From: Sphingobium sp. SYK-6
GTDB taxonomy: Bacteria > Pseudomonadota > Alphaproteobacteria > Sphingomonadales > Sphingomonadaceae
Assembly (NCBI RefSeq): GCF_000283515.1
Contig: NC_015976.1
Coordinates: forward strand, 558,001-622,000
Direction of reading: 5' to 3'
DNA length: 64,000 bases
In this document: positions 55,623 through 64,000 of the stretch, piece by piece
How the letters are laid out: each line of letters opens with the position of its first letter
How positions within the stretch are numbered: position 1 is the first letter of the stretch
The notes under the pieces: model-generated
Database searches by the model: none
The model's input: the letters and a program-made list of their open reading frames with translations, nothing else
Told to the model about the DNA's origin: nothing
Position numbers and translations under genes: made by a program

Positions 55623-56947
55623 TCGTCTCGGACGCCTTTGCCGGCAAGCGCTATGCCGTCCTCGGTCTCGCCCGCTCCGGGCTGGCGACGGTGGACGCGC
55701 TGGCGGCAAGCGGTGCCTGGGTGATCGCCTGGGACCAGCGGGAAGACGCGCGCGCGCAGGTCGCCGGCAAGGCCGTGCTCGGCGATCCCATGGAAATGGA
55801 CCTCAATGGGCTGGACGCGCTGGTCGTCTCGCCCGGCGTGCCGCTCAATCGCCATCCGGTCACATGCCGGGCGCGCGCGGCCGGCGTGCCGATCATCGGG
55901 GATATCGAGCTGTTCGCGCTTGCGCGGCCCACTTTGCCGCCGCACCGCGTCGTCGGCATCACCGGCACCAACGGCAAATCGACGACCACCGCGCTCATCC
56001 ATCATATCGTGCGGGTCGCCGGCCTGCCAACGCGGATGGGCGGCAATATCGGCCTGCCCATCCTCGCGCAGGATCCGCTCAAGGCGGGCGGGGTCTATGT
56101 GCTCGAACTGTCGAGCTACCAGATCGACCTCACCTTCACGCTCGACTGCGACGTTGCGGTGCTGCTCAACGTCACGCCCGATCATCTCGATCGCTATGCC
56201 GATTTCGATGCCTATGTGGCGTCCAAGGTGCGTCTGTTCGGCATGCAGTCGCCCGATCACACCGCCATCATCGCGGTCGACGACGATGTGACGCGCGGCG
56301 TGGCGGCAGGGCTCCCGCGCGTCCGGCGCGTTTCGGCGGCATCCGTCGATCCCGCGATGCAGGCCCGCTGGCCCGCCCTGCAGGGGCCGCACAACGCGCA
56401 GAATGTCGCGGTCGCGGTCATGGTGGCGCAAGCGCTCGGGATTTCCGACGCGAATGTCGGCGCCGCGCTCGAAAGCTATGCCAGTCTGCCGCACCGCATG
56501 CAGCGCGTGGCGGAGATCGACGGCGTGCTCTACGTGAACGACAGCAAGGCGACCAATGCCGCCTCGACCGCGCCGGCGCTGGCCGCCTGGCCCGCGATCG
56601 GGGGGCGGCCGCGCATCCACTGGATATTGGGCGGCCTCGCCAAGAGCGAATCGCTGGACGAGTGCGCCGCCGGTCTTCCCAACGTCGCCCATGCCTACAC
56701 GATCGGCGAGGCCGGGCCGCTGTTCGCCCGGCTGCTGGGCGAGGCCGATGTCCCCGTGACCGAATGCGAGCTGCTGGTCACTGCCGTTGCGGAAGCGGCT
56801 GCTCGCGCGCAGGCTGGTGATGTCGTGCTGCTATCGCCGGCCTGCGCATCCTTCGATCAGTTCCGGGATTTCGAGGCGCGCGGCGATGCCTTCGCGGCAG
56901 CCGTCGCCGCGCTGGGCGAGAAGGCGCCTGCGGGGGACAGCCGATGA
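55619..56947 (+). CDS. murD: UDP-MurNAc-L-alanine:D-glutamate ligase
   Basis: 442 residues; start [21 protein letters not shown] at ATG 55619 overlapping mraY. MurD adds D-Glu to UDP-MurNAc-L-Ala. An N-terminal Rossmann-like UDP-binding domain, the ATP-binding [15 protein letters not shown], an [10 protein letters not shown] block typical of Mur[21 protein letters not shown], and [16 protein letters not shown] are visible. The C-terminal [19 protein letters not shown] motif closes the ligase. Overlaps ftsW by 4 nt. Confidence 0.97.
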   Translation: MIVSDAFAGKRYAVLGLARSGLATVDALAASGAWVIAWDQREDARAQVAGKAVLGDPMEMDLNGLDALVVSPGVPLNRHPVTCRARAAGVPIIGDIELFALARPTLPPHRVVGITGTNGKSTTTALIHHIVRVAGLPTRMGGNIGLPILAQDPLKAGGVYVLELSSYQIDLTFTLDCDVAVLLNVTPDHLDRYADFDAYVASKVRLFGMQSPDHTAIIAVDDDVTRGVAAGLPRVRRVSAASVDPAMQARWPALQGPHNAQNVAVAVMVAQALGISDANVGAALESYASLPHRMQRVAEIDGVLYVNDSKATNAASTAPALAAWPAIGGRPRIHWILGGLAKSESLDECAAGLPNVAHAYTIGEAGPLFARLLGEADVPVTECELLVTAVAEAAARAQAGDVVLLSPACASFDQFRDFEARGDAFAAAVAALGEKAPAGDSR

Positions 56948-58221
56948 GCGACCAGAGCGACGAGGGCATCACGCTGATCGACGGCGGCGCGCCGCGCCAG
57001 CCGCGCTTCGGCCAGCTCGACATGGCACTGGCGCCGCTGCGCGCCCGCCCCGGCCGGCCGCTGCCGCGCGAACGCACCGCGCTCGCCATCTGGTTCTGGG
57101 AAATCGACCGGGTGCTGCTCGGCCTCATCGTGGTGCTGATCGCCATTGGCCTGGTGGCCGTGGCGGCCGCTTCCCCGGTCGCCGCCGCGAAGCTGTCCGG
57201 CCGGGGCAACGAGCTGACGCCGCTCTATTTCTTCTATCGCCAGCTCATGTGGATCGGCCTCGGCCTGCCCATCATGGTGGTGATCTCCATGCTGCCCCGC
57301 CCGCAGGCGCGCCGGCTGGCGGTGGCGCTGGCGCTGGTCTTTGCCGCCTTTCTCCTGCTCGTGCCGTTCGTGGGCACGACCGTGAACGGCGCGACGCGCT
57401 GGTTCGGCAGCGGCGCTTTCCGCTTCCAGCCCTCGGAGTTCCTCAAGCCTTTCTTCGTGGTCAGCATCGCCTGGCTGCTCTCCCTGCGCGCGCGCGATCC
57501 CTCGCTGCCGGTGATACCACTGACCGGCATGCTGACCGGCATCGTCGCGCTGCTGCTCATGCGCCAGCCCGATTTTGGCCAGACGGTGATCTTCTGCGCG
57601 GTGTGGGCCGGGCTGCTGCTCATTGGCGGCGCATCGATGCGCATCATGGCGGGGCTGGGCTGCGTGGGCCTCGGCCTCTTCGTGCTCACTTATCTCTTCT
57701 ACGAGAATGGCCGTGACCGCATCGATGCGTTCCTGTTCCCGGTCGCCGACCCCGCCGCCGGGCCCGATCAGGTGCAGCTCGCCCATGCCACCATCACGCG
57801 CGGCGGCCTGACCGGCGTTGGCCCCGGCGGCGGCACGGCGAAGTTCAACCTGCCCGAGGCGCATACCGACTATATCTTCTCCGTGATCGGCGAGGAATTC
57901 GGCCTCATCGCCTGCATGGCGATCGCGCTGGTCTATCTCGCCATCGTGGTGCGCGTCCTGCTGCGGCTGCTGGACGAGGAAGACCCCTTCGTCATCCTCG
58001 CGACCGCCGGGCTGGTCATGGTGATGGGCTTCCAGGCGATCATCAACATGGGCGTCAATATCCATATCTTCCCATCCAAGGGCATGACGCTGCCCTTCAT
58101 CAGCTATGGCGGCTCCTCGATGATCGCGCTGTGCGCCGGGGTAGGCCTGTTGCTGGCATTCACGCGGCGCAATCCGTATATGGCGCGCTCACCTTATGTC
58201 GTGACATGGAGCGGCCGATGA
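56944..58221 (+). CDS. ftsW: Septal peptidoglycan glycosyltransferase FtsW
   Basis: 425 residues of the SEDS family with about ten hydrophobic segments after a basic cytoplasmic N-terminus of about 60 residues. FtsW polymerises lipid II at the septum with FtsI. NGATRWFGSGAFRFQPSEFLKPF is the conserved SEDS motif region, and LPEAHTDYIFSVIGEEFGLI and the FISYGGSSMIALCAGVGLLLAF segment close the core. It sits between murD and murG as in other proteobacteria and overlaps both. Confidence 0.96.
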   Translation: MSDQSDEGITLIDGGAPRQPRFGQLDMALAPLRARPGRPLPRERTALAIWFWEIDRVLLGLIVVLIAIGLVAVAAASPVAAAKLSGRGNELTPLYFFYRQLMWIGLGLPIMVVISMLPRPQARRLAVALALVFAAFLLLVPFVGTTVNGATRWFGSGAFRFQPSEFLKPFFVVSIAWLLSLRARDPSLPVIPLTGMLTGIVALLLMRQPDFGQTVIFCAVWAGLLLIGGASMRIMAGLGCVGLGLFVLTYLFYENGRDRIDAFLFPVADPAAGPDQVQLAHATITRGGLTGVGPGGGTAKFNLPEAHTDYIFSVIGEEFGLIACMAIALVYLAIVVRVLLRLLDEEDPFVILATAGLVMVMGFQAIINMGVNIHIFPSKGMTLPFISYGGSSMIALCAGVGLLLAFTRRNPYMARSPYVVTWSGR

Positions 58222-59381
58222 GCATCTTCCGCCACTATGTGCTGGCGGCGGGCGGCACCGGGGGGCACATGCTCCCGGCCCATGCCGTCGCCCAGGAACT
58301 GATGGCGCGCGGCCACCGGGTGGCGCTGGTGACCGACGAGCGCGGAACGAGGATTCCCGGCATCTTCGAGGATGTGCAGACGCATGTCCTGCCGGCCGGG
58401 CGGATGAGCGGCGGCCCTTCCGGCTGGTGGAAGGGGCTGAAGGCGATCCGCGAGGGCCGGGCCATGGCGCGCCGCCTCTACGAGACGTTCGAACCCTCCG
58501 CGGTCGTCGGCTTCGGCGGCTATCCGGCGCTGCCCGCGCTGCTGGGCGCCTTTGCCGAGCGCATCCCGACCGTGATCCACGAGCAGAATGCCGTGCTGGG
58601 CCGCGTGAACCGGCTGGTGGCAGGCAAGGTCAACGCGATCGCGACGGCCTATCCTGAAGTCCGGCGCCTCGCCGGGCGCCACGCCGGCAAGGTGCATCTC
58701 GTCGGCAATCCCGTGCGGGAGAGCGTGCTCGCCCTGCGCGAGGAGCTATTCCCGGTCTTCTCGGACGAAAGCGTGCTGCGCCTGCTGGTGACGGGCGGGA
58801 GCCTGGGCGCGAGCATCCTCTCCGATGTGGTGCCCGCCGGTCTCGCCCTGCTGCCCGTCAGCCTGCGCCGCCGCCTGCAGGTGACGCAGCAATGCCGGCC
58901 GGAGGACATCGAGCGCGTCCGCGCCATCTATGCGGAGATGGAGATCCCCGCCGATCTCGCGACCTATATCGACGACATGCCGACCAAGCTCGGCTGGTCG
59001 CATCTCGTGATCGCGCGGGCCGGCGCCTCGACCATCGCGGAACTGACCTGCGCCGGCCGCCCCGCCATCCTCGTGCCGCTGCCCATCGCGACGGACGATC
59101 ACCAGACCTTCAACGCGCGGGAGCTGGCCAGGACCGGCGGCGCCCGGCTCATCCCCCAACCCAAATTCACGCCAGCGGAACTCGCCAAGCAAATGCAGAA
59201 ACTCGCCATGGAACCCGGCGCCCTCCAGAATGCAGCCGCGCGCGCTCGCGCCGCCGGCTTTCCCGACGCGGTCAGGGACATGGCCGATCTCATCGAGAGC
59301 TTCAGCCCCGCGCCGCAGACGATCGACACGGTGCGCGTCGAGACCCCGGCGATGCCCGGTCTCGCGGGAGCAGGCGCATGA
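58218..59381 (+). CDS. murG: UDP-GlcNAc:lipid I N-acetylglucosaminyltransferase
   Basis: 387 residues from ATG 58218 overlapping ftsW. MurG adds GlcNAc to lipid I to give lipid II at the inner face of the membrane. The glycine-rich [62 protein letters not shown] and the [23 protein letters not shown] motif are present. Slightly longer than E. coli MurG (355), with a Pro/Ala C-terminal tail. Overlaps murC by 4 nt. Confidence 0.97.
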   Translation: MSIFRHYVLAAGGTGGHMLPAHAVAQELMARGHRVALVTDERGTRIPGIFEDVQTHVLPAGRMSGGPSGWWKGLKAIREGRAMARRLYETFEPSAVVGFGGYPALPALLGAFAERIPTVIHEQNAVLGRVNRLVAGKVNAIATAYPEVRRLAGRHAGKVHLVGNPVRESVLALREELFPVFSDESVLRLLVTGGSLGASILSDVVPAGLALLPVSLRRRLQVTQQCRPEDIERVRAIYAEMEIPADLATYIDDMPTKLGWSHLVIARAGASTIAELTCAGRPAILVPLPIATDDHQTFNARELARTGGARLIPQPKFTPAELAKQMQKLAMEPGALQNAAARARAAGFPDAVRDMADLIESFSPAPQTIDTVRVETPAMPGLAGAGA

Positions 59382-60805
59382 AGGGCGTCGGCACCGACAT
59401 CGGCACGATCCATTTCATCGGCATCGGCGGCATCGGCATGTCCGGCATCGCCGAGGTGATGCACAATATGGGCTACACGGTGCAGGGCTCCGACGTGGCC
59501 GAGGGCTATGTCATCGCGCATCTGCGCGAGCTCGGCATCAAGGTGATGATCGGCCATGCCGCCGAGAATCTGGGCGATGCCGCCGTGGTCGTCACCTCGA
59601 CAGCGATCCGGCGCGGCAACCCGGAAGTGGAGCTGGCGCTGGAGAAGCGCGTGCCCGTCATCCGCCGCGCGGAAATGCTGGCCGAGCTGATGCGCCTCAA
59701 GTCGACCATCGCGGTCGCGGGCACGCACGGCAAGACGACGACGACTTCCATGGTCGCCGCGCTGCTGGATGCCGGCGGCATCGACCCCACCGTCATCAAC
59801 GGCGGGATCATCAATAGCTATGGCTCCAACGCGCGGCTCGGCTCGTCCGACTGGATGGTCGTGGAAGCCGACGAGAGCGACGGCAGCTTCCTGCGGCTCG
59901 ACGGCACGCTCGCTGTCGTCACCAACATCGATCCCGAGCATCTCGACCATTATGGCTCGTTCGACGCCGTGAAGGACGCCTTTGTCGAGTTCGTGGAGAA
60001 TGTGCCTTTCTATGGCGCGGCGATGCTCTGCCTCGATCATCCCGAAGTGCAGGCTATCCTGCCGCGCGTGCAGGACCGGCGGATCGTGACCTACGGCTTC
60101 TCGGCGCAGGCGGACATCCGCGGCGAGAATGTCCGCCCCGTGCCCGGTGGCAACATGTTCGACGTGCAGATCCGCGAGCGTGACGGATCGGTGCGGCGCA
60201 TCGAGGACATCACCATGCCGATGCCCGGGCGGCACAATGTGCTCAATGCCATGGCGGCCATCGGCGTCGCGCTGCAGATGGGCATTGCGGACGCGACCAT
60301 CCAGTCCGGCTTCGCCAGCTTCGGCGGCGTCAAGCGGCGCTTCACGCGCGTGGGCGAGATCGCGGTGGATGGCGGCGAAGCCGTGGTGATCGATGACTAC
60401 GGCCATCATCCGGTGGAAATCCGCGCCGTGCTTGCCGCTGCGCGGGAAGGCGCGCAGGGCCGCGTCGTCGCGGTGGTGCAGCCGCACCGCTTCACGCGGC
60501 TGCGCGATCTCATGGACGAGTTCCAGCAGGCCTTCAACGATGCCGACATCGTCTATGTGACGCCGGTCTACCCGGCGGGCGAGCAGCCCATCGATGGTGT
60601 CGATGCCGAGGCGCTGGTCGCCGGGCTCAAGCGCCGGGGCCATCGCGCGGCCCAGACCATCCAGAGCGCCGAGGCGCTCGCTGCCGATCTCGCCGCCGAG
60701 GTGAAGGCGAACGACATGATCGTCTGCCTGGGCGCGGGCGACATCACCAAATGGGCCGCCGGCCTTGCCGGTTCGGTCACCGCACTGCGCAAGGAGGTCG
60801 CCTGA
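59378..60805 (+). CDS. murC: UDP-N-acetylmuramate:L-alanine ligase
   Basis: 475 residues; ATG 59378 overlaps murG. MurC begins the stem peptide by adding L-Ala to UDP-MurNAc. [24 protein letters not shown] binds the UDP part, [17 protein letters not shown] binds ATP, and [12 protein letters not shown] and [21 protein letters not shown] contain conserved ligand residues. The [19 protein letters not shown] motif is MurC-specific. The stop shares its last base with the start of the small gene at 60805. Confidence 0.97.
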   Translation: MKGVGTDIGTIHFIGIGGIGMSGIAEVMHNMGYTVQGSDVAEGYVIAHLRELGIKVMIGHAAENLGDAAVVVTSTAIRRGNPEVELALEKRVPVIRRAEMLAELMRLKSTIAVAGTHGKTTTTSMVAALLDAGGIDPTVINGGIINSYGSNARLGSSDWMVVEADESDGSFLRLDGTLAVVTNIDPEHLDHYGSFDAVKDAFVEFVENVPFYGAAMLCLDHPEVQAILPRVQDRRIVTYGFSAQADIRGENVRPVPGGNMFDVQIRERDGSVRRIEDITMPMPGRHNVLNAMAAIGVALQMGIADATIQSGFASFGGVKRRFTRVGEIAVDGGEAVVIDDYGHHPVEIRAVLAAAREGAQGRVVAVVQPHRFTRLRDLMDEFQQAFNDADIVYVTPVYPAGEQPIDGVDAEALVAGLKRRGHRAAQTIQSAEALAADLAAEVKANDMIVCLGAGDITKWAAGLAGSVTALRKEVA

Positions 60806-61023
60806 TGTGGGAGCTGATGCGCATCGGCCTCGAAATGCAGGAGCGCATGATCGAGGCGCAGAGCAAGGGGCTGGACGTCGCGCGCTCGATGATGGACGCC
60901 GCCGAGAAGCAGGGCGACGTCGCCCGGTCCGCGCTCGACATGGGCGAGGCCATGAACCGCGCCGGCAAGGCGCAGGCGGACCTGTTCGACCGCTGGATCA
61001 ATTTCTGGAGCGGCCGTCTTTGA
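60805..61023 (+). CDS. Small conserved helical protein between murC and murB
   Basis: 72 residues. The ATG shares a base with the murC stop (TGATG), and the TGA shares a base with the murB ATG. AAGGAGG lies about 10 nt upstream. The sequence is entirely helix-forming, rich in Met, Ala and Glu (LMRIGLEMQERMIEAQSKGLDVARSMMDAAEKQGDV), and ends with an aromatic patch (LFDRWINFW). No signal peptide or membrane span is seen. The composition recalls short phasin-like or coiled-coil scaffold proteins, but no family is recognised. Its exact coupling on both sides argues for a real gene with a role near the cell-wall enzymes. Confidence 0.75.
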   Translation: MWELMRIGLEMQERMIEAQSKGLDVARSMMDAAEKQGDVARSALDMGEAMNRAGKAQADLFDRWINFWSGRL

Positions 61024-61946
61024 TGAACGCGGCCGCCCTCATGCCCGATCTGCCGCCGGTGCGCGGGAAGCTGACGGCGCATGCGCCGCTGGCCCCGCTC
61101 GTCTGGTTCAAGGCGGGCGGCGCGGCCGACTGGCTGTTCGAGCCGCAGGATGCGGACGACCTTGCCCATTTCCTTGCCGCGCTGGACCCGGCCATGCCGG
61201 TGATGGCGCTGGGCCTCGGCTCCAACCTGATCGTGCGGGACGGCGGCGTGCCGGGCGTCGTCGTGCGGCTGGGCAAGGCCTTTGCACGGGTCGAACGGCT
61301 GGACGCTACGAGCCTGCGCTGCGGCGGCGGGGCGTCGGGCATCCTCGTCTCCTCCACGGCGCGCGACGCGGGCATTGGCGGCCTTGAGTTCCTGCGCTCC
61401 ATCCCCGGCACGGTCGGTGGCTTCGTGCGCATGAACGGCGGCGCTTATGGCCGCGAAGTGAAGGACGTCCTTGTCGAGGCCGACATCGTGCTGCGCACCG
61501 GCGAACGGGTGACACTGCCGCTCGATGCGCTGGGCTATACCTATCGCCACAGCGAACTGCCCGAGGGCGCGGTGGTGATCGCCGCGACGTTCCGTGGTCA
61601 TCCCGAGGCGCCGGAGACGGTGCAGGCGGAGATGGACCGTATTTCCGCCGCGCGCGAGGCGAGCCAGCCGCTGCGCAGCAAGACCGGCGGCTCCACCTTC
61701 AAGAATCCTCCCGGCGAGAAGGCCTGGGCACTGGTCGACCGCGCCGGCTGCCGGGGCCTGACGCTGGGCGGCGCGCAAGTGAGCGAGAAGCACACCAATT
61801 TCCTCATCAACACCGGCGCGGCGACCAGTGCCGATATCGAGGCGCTGGGCGAGGAAGTGCGCCGCCGCGTGAAGGCGGAGAGTGGCGTCACCCTCGAATG
61901 GGAAATCCAGCGCGTCGGCCGTGCGGCGGAAGGGGACGGCGCATGA
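61023..61946 (+). CDS. murB: UDP-N-acetylenolpyruvoylglucosamine reductase
   Basis: 307 residues from ATG 61023. A flavoprotein that reduces UDP-GlcNAc-enolpyruvate to UDP-MurNAc with NADPH. VWFKAGGAADWLFEPQDADDL, the FAD-binding ALGLGSNLIVRDGG, SIPGTVGGFVRMNGGAYG, YTYRHSELPEG, and the Ser proton-donor motif KTGGSTFKNPPG are all present. This is the shorter type II MurB. It lies out of pathway order, after murC, with the small gene between. Overlaps ddl by 4 nt. Confidence 0.97.
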   Translation: MNAAALMPDLPPVRGKLTAHAPLAPLVWFKAGGAADWLFEPQDADDLAHFLAALDPAMPVMALGLGSNLIVRDGGVPGVVVRLGKAFARVERLDATSLRCGGGASGILVSSTARDAGIGGLEFLRSIPGTVGGFVRMNGGAYGREVKDVLVEADIVLRTGERVTLPLDALGYTYRHSELPEGAVVIAATFRGHPEAPETVQAEMDRISAAREASQPLRSKTGGSTFKNPPGEKAWALVDRAGCRGLTLGGAQVSEKHTNFLINTGAATSADIEALGEEVRRRVKAESGVTLEWEIQRVGRAAEGDGA

Positions 61947-62914
61947 GCGGTCCCTGGAAAGTCGCGGTGCTGATGGGCGGCTGGTCCGCCGAGCGGGAGG
62001 TGTCGCTGAGCAGCGGCGCGGGCATCGTCAAGGCGCTGGAAGAGCGCGGGCACAGCGCAATTCCCATCGATCTGGGTGCGAGCCCGGCGGAAGGGCGCGA
62101 CTTGCCCGCCAAGCTGATCGCCGCCGATCCCGACATCGTGTTCAACGCGCTGCACGGCGTGCCGGGCGAGGACGGGACGGTGCAGGGGCTCATGGACATC
62201 ATGGGCTATCGCTACACCCATAGCGGCCTTGCCACCTCGGTCATCGCGATCGACAAGCAACTCACCAAGCAGCATCTGGTGCCGCACGGCATCCCCATGC
62301 CCGGCGGGCACATCGTGGCGAGCGAGGATCTGTTCGCCGCCGATCCGCTGCCGCGGCCTTATGTGGTGAAACCGGTCAACGAAGGGTCATCGGTCGGTGT
62401 CGCCATCGTCACTGCCGAAGGCAATTACGGCAATCCCATCGGTCGGGACGTGAAGGGGCCGTGGCAGGAATTCGACGAGCTGCTGGCCGAGCCGTTCATC
62501 AGGGGGCGCGAGCTGACCGTCGCGGTGCTCGGCGATCGGGCGCTCGCGGTGACGGAACTGAAGCCCAGGAGCGGCTTCTACGATTATGACGCGAAATATA
62601 CCGACGGCATGACCGAGCATGTCTGCCCGGCCGACGTGCCGGTGGACATCGCGCAGGCGATGATGGACATCGCGCTGCGCGCGCACCGGCTCCTCGGCTG
62701 CAAGGGCACGTCCCGCTCCGATTTTCGCTGGGATGACGAGCAGGGCGTCGAGGGCCTCTTCCTGCTGGAAGTGAACACCCAGCCCGGCATGACGCCGCTC
62801 AGCCTCGTGCCCGAGCAGGCGCGGCATCTCGGCATGAGCTACGGCGCGCTCGTGGAAGCGATCATTGCGGACGCGCTGGCGGAAGGCACGCCGGCGAAGG
62901 GAGCGAAGGAATGA
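61943..62914 (+). CDS. ddl: D-alanine:D-alanine ligase
   Basis: 323 residues, ATP-grasp fold. It makes D-Ala-D-Ala, the substrate of MurF. The N-terminal VAVLMGGWSAEREVSLSSG, NALHGVPGEDGTVQGL, GYRYTHSGLATSVIAIDKQLTK, VVKPVNEGSSVGV (ATP), GRELTVAVLG, and FLLEVNTQPGMTPLSLVPEQA (metal-binding) motifs are intact. In the dcw cluster the DdlB type is usual. Overlaps murB and ftsQ by 4 nt. Confidence 0.97.
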   Translation: MSGPWKVAVLMGGWSAEREVSLSSGAGIVKALEERGHSAIPIDLGASPAEGRDLPAKLIAADPDIVFNALHGVPGEDGTVQGLMDIMGYRYTHSGLATSVIAIDKQLTKQHLVPHGIPMPGGHIVASEDLFAADPLPRPYVVKPVNEGSSVGVAIVTAEGNYGNPIGRDVKGPWQEFDELLAEPFIRGRELTVAVLGDRALAVTELKPRSGFYDYDAKYTDGMTEHVCPADVPVDIAQAMMDIALRAHRLLGCKGTSRSDFRWDDEQGVEGLFLLEVNTQPGMTPLSLVPEQARHLGMSYGALVEAIIADALAEGTPAKGAKE

Positions 62915-63885
62915 GCACGGCAACGATCAGGCGCGGATCGGGACGCGGCGCGCGATCGGGCTCGAGTGGCGCGGGCAACCGCCGGCCGCGGCGCGGCAAG
63001 AGCACGATCGACCGGCTGATCGGTCTCATCCCGCTGTCCCCCGAGCAGATCGCGAAAGGGATGACGTGGGGCATCGCGCTGGTGGTGCTGGTGCTCCTGT
63101 GGGTGGCGGCCCGCTTCCTCGGCTTGCCGGCAATGATTGGCGCGGAGATCAGCGAGCTGGCCGGCCGGGCGGGCTTCGCCGTCACCAAGATCGAAGTGCA
63201 CGGGCTCGATCGCATGGACCAGATGCCGGTGACCGACATCGCGGTCAAATATGTCGATCGCTCGATGCTTTCCGTCGATCTGGACAAGGTGCGCGGCGAG
63301 GTCATGAAGCTCGGCTGGGTGAAGGACGCACGCGTTTCCCGCCGCCTGCCCGATGCGCTGATCGTGGACGTGATGGAGCGCCAGCCGGTCGCGGTGTGGC
63401 AGCATGACGGGCAGCTCAGCCTTGTCGACGCCACCGGCGTGGCGCTGGGCGGCGTCGATCCCGATGCCATTCCCGATCTGCCGCTGGTCGTCGGCCCGGA
63501 TGCGAATCTCAAGACCGCCGCGCTCGCGCGCCTGATGGATTCCGCCCCCGCGCTCAAGCCGATGCTGGCGGGTGCGACTTGGGTTGGCAATCGCCGCTGG
63601 GACCTGCGCTTCCAGTCGGGCGAGCAGCTTCTCCTCCCGGAAGGCGAGGCCGAAGCGGCCGCCGCTCTCGTCAACTTCGCGCGGATGGACGGCGTGGACC
63701 GGCTGCTCGGCCGGGGCGTGCTGCGCTTCGACATGCGCGATCCCTCGCGCTTCGTGCTGCGGCTGCCGCCCGGCCAGAGCAAGGCGGATGCGCCGACGGT
63801 GACGTCGGCACCGACCAGCCGCGCGGTGGTGACGGATGGCGGCGATGCGGGGACGACCCGCTCCACTCAGGCGACGGAGGGCTGA
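62911..63885 (+). CDS. ftsQ: Cell division protein FtsQ
   Basis: 324 residues. A long basic cytoplasmic tail (about 1-50), one membrane helix at about 52-75 (WGIALVVLVLLWVAARFLGL), a POTRA domain (GFAVTKIEVHGLDRMDQMPVTDIAVKYVDRSMLSVDLDKVRGEVMKLGWVKDARVSRRLPDALIVDVMERQPVAVW is read piecewise here) and the FtsQ beta domain are in order. FtsQ bridges early and late divisome proteins, binding FtsL-FtsB. The C-terminal 40 residues are Thr/Ser-rich. Five nt separate it from ftsA. Confidence 0.95.
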   Translation: MSTATIRRGSGRGARSGSSGAGNRRPRRGKSTIDRLIGLIPLSPEQIAKGMTWGIALVVLVLLWVAARFLGLPAMIGAEISELAGRAGFAVTKIEVHGLDRMDQMPVTDIAVKYVDRSMLSVDLDKVRGEVMKLGWVKDARVSRRLPDALIVDVMERQPVAVWQHDGQLSLVDATGVALGGVDPDAIPDLPLVVGPDANLKTAALARLMDSAPALKPMLAGATWVGNRRWDLRFQSGEQLLLPEGEAEAAAALVNFARMDGVDRLLGRGVLRFDMRDPSRFVLRLPPGQSKADAPTVTSAPTSRAVVTDGGDAGTTRSTQATEG

Positions 63886-63890
63886 AGCAC

Positions 63891-64000
63891 ATGGCGGGGG
63901 GGCGCAACGACGGGCTCATCACGGCGATCGACATCGGCACCTGGAAAGTGTCGGCGCTCATCGCGCGCAAGCAGGAGAACGGCACGCTGGCCGTGCTGGG
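63891..64000 (+). CDS. ftsA: Cell division protein FtsA (5' part only)
   Basis: Only the first 36 codons lie in the window. ATG 63891 follows the ftsQ stop by 5 nt. The residues NDGLITAIDIGTWKVSALIA match the N-terminal phosphate-1 loop of the actin-like ATPase FtsA (AIDIGTxKV). FtsA tethers FtsZ filaments to the membrane and recruits the divisome. The gene should continue, followed by ftsZ, beyond the right edge. Identification rests on this motif and on position. Confidence 0.93.
   Translation, partial: MAGGRNDGLITAIDIGTWKVSALIARKQENGTLAVL

Overview
This window is a stretch of core chromosome from a GC-rich alphaproteobacterium. It is most likely a member of the Sphingomonadales (Sphingobium, Sphingomonas, Novosphingobium or a relative). 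This rests on the order of the genes (argS-SPOR-nagZ-scpAB-tatABC; the mraZ-to-ftsA division and cell-wall cluster), the alphaproteobacterial homoserine kinase of the aminoglycoside-phosphotransferase type (ThrB), the large TonB-dependent receptor, the use of GTG starts, and repeat families that are common in sphingomonads. No phage, transposon, insertion sequence, CRISPR array, tRNA or rRNA was recognised.

Layout. 1-8.6 kb: metabolic genes. These are a partial dienelactone hydrolase, gpmA, a GGDEF protein continuous with a small acetyltransferase, purE-purK-folA, ribF, a GNAT enzyme, an NTF2-like protein, a MipA-type outer-membrane protein and two small envelope proteins. 8.9-13.4 kb: ileS-lspA-DUF3035 lipoprotein, then a flavin-binding stress protein. 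13.5-20 kb: dxs with a DUF72 gene, a VOC protein, a small membrane protein, a Zur-type regulator, an esterase and a dicarboxylate symporter. 20-28 kb: acyl-CoA dehydrogenase, a large TonB-dependent receptor and a PQQ/haem lipoprotein dehydrogenase. 28-33 kb: ahpC-ahpF and an M3 peptidase. 32.7-36.1 kb, minus strand: a DUF454 membrane protein, a secreted protein, and the ispH-thrB-rnhA operon. 36.2-43.6 kb: a lipoprotein, then argS-SPOR-nagZ-scpA-scpB and tatA-tatB-tatC. 43.7-47.7 kb: a SleB-type cell-wall hydrolase, cysK and two unnamed membrane proteins. 47.9-64 kb: the complete mraZ-rsmH-ftsL-ftsI-murE-murF-mraY-murD-ftsW-murG-murC-(small gene)-murB-ddl-ftsQ-ftsA cluster. Every junction from mraZ to ftsQ overlaps by 1 or 4 bases.

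How the genes work together. The right-hand third builds the whole cytoplasmic and lipid stages of peptidoglycan synthesis and delivers them to the divisome (FtsL, FtsI, FtsW, FtsQ, FtsA). NagZ and the SleB-type enzyme recycle or remodel the wall, and ScpAB condenses the chromosome for segregation. dxs and ispH are the first and last steps of the MEP isoprenoid pathway, which supplies undecaprenyl phosphate, quinones and carotenoids. AhpC/AhpF remove peroxides. The TonB receptor and the PQQ dehydrogenase may form a functional pair for periplasmic alcohol oxidation.

No obviously new multi-gene system is present. The points most worth a second look are: a palindromic genomic repeat inserted in frame inside the editing region of ileS; the in-frame GGDEF-acetyltransferase fusion; a 72-residue protein locked between murC and murB; regularly spaced GGG repeats upstream of mraZ; and the two uncharacterised membrane genes between cysK and mraZ.
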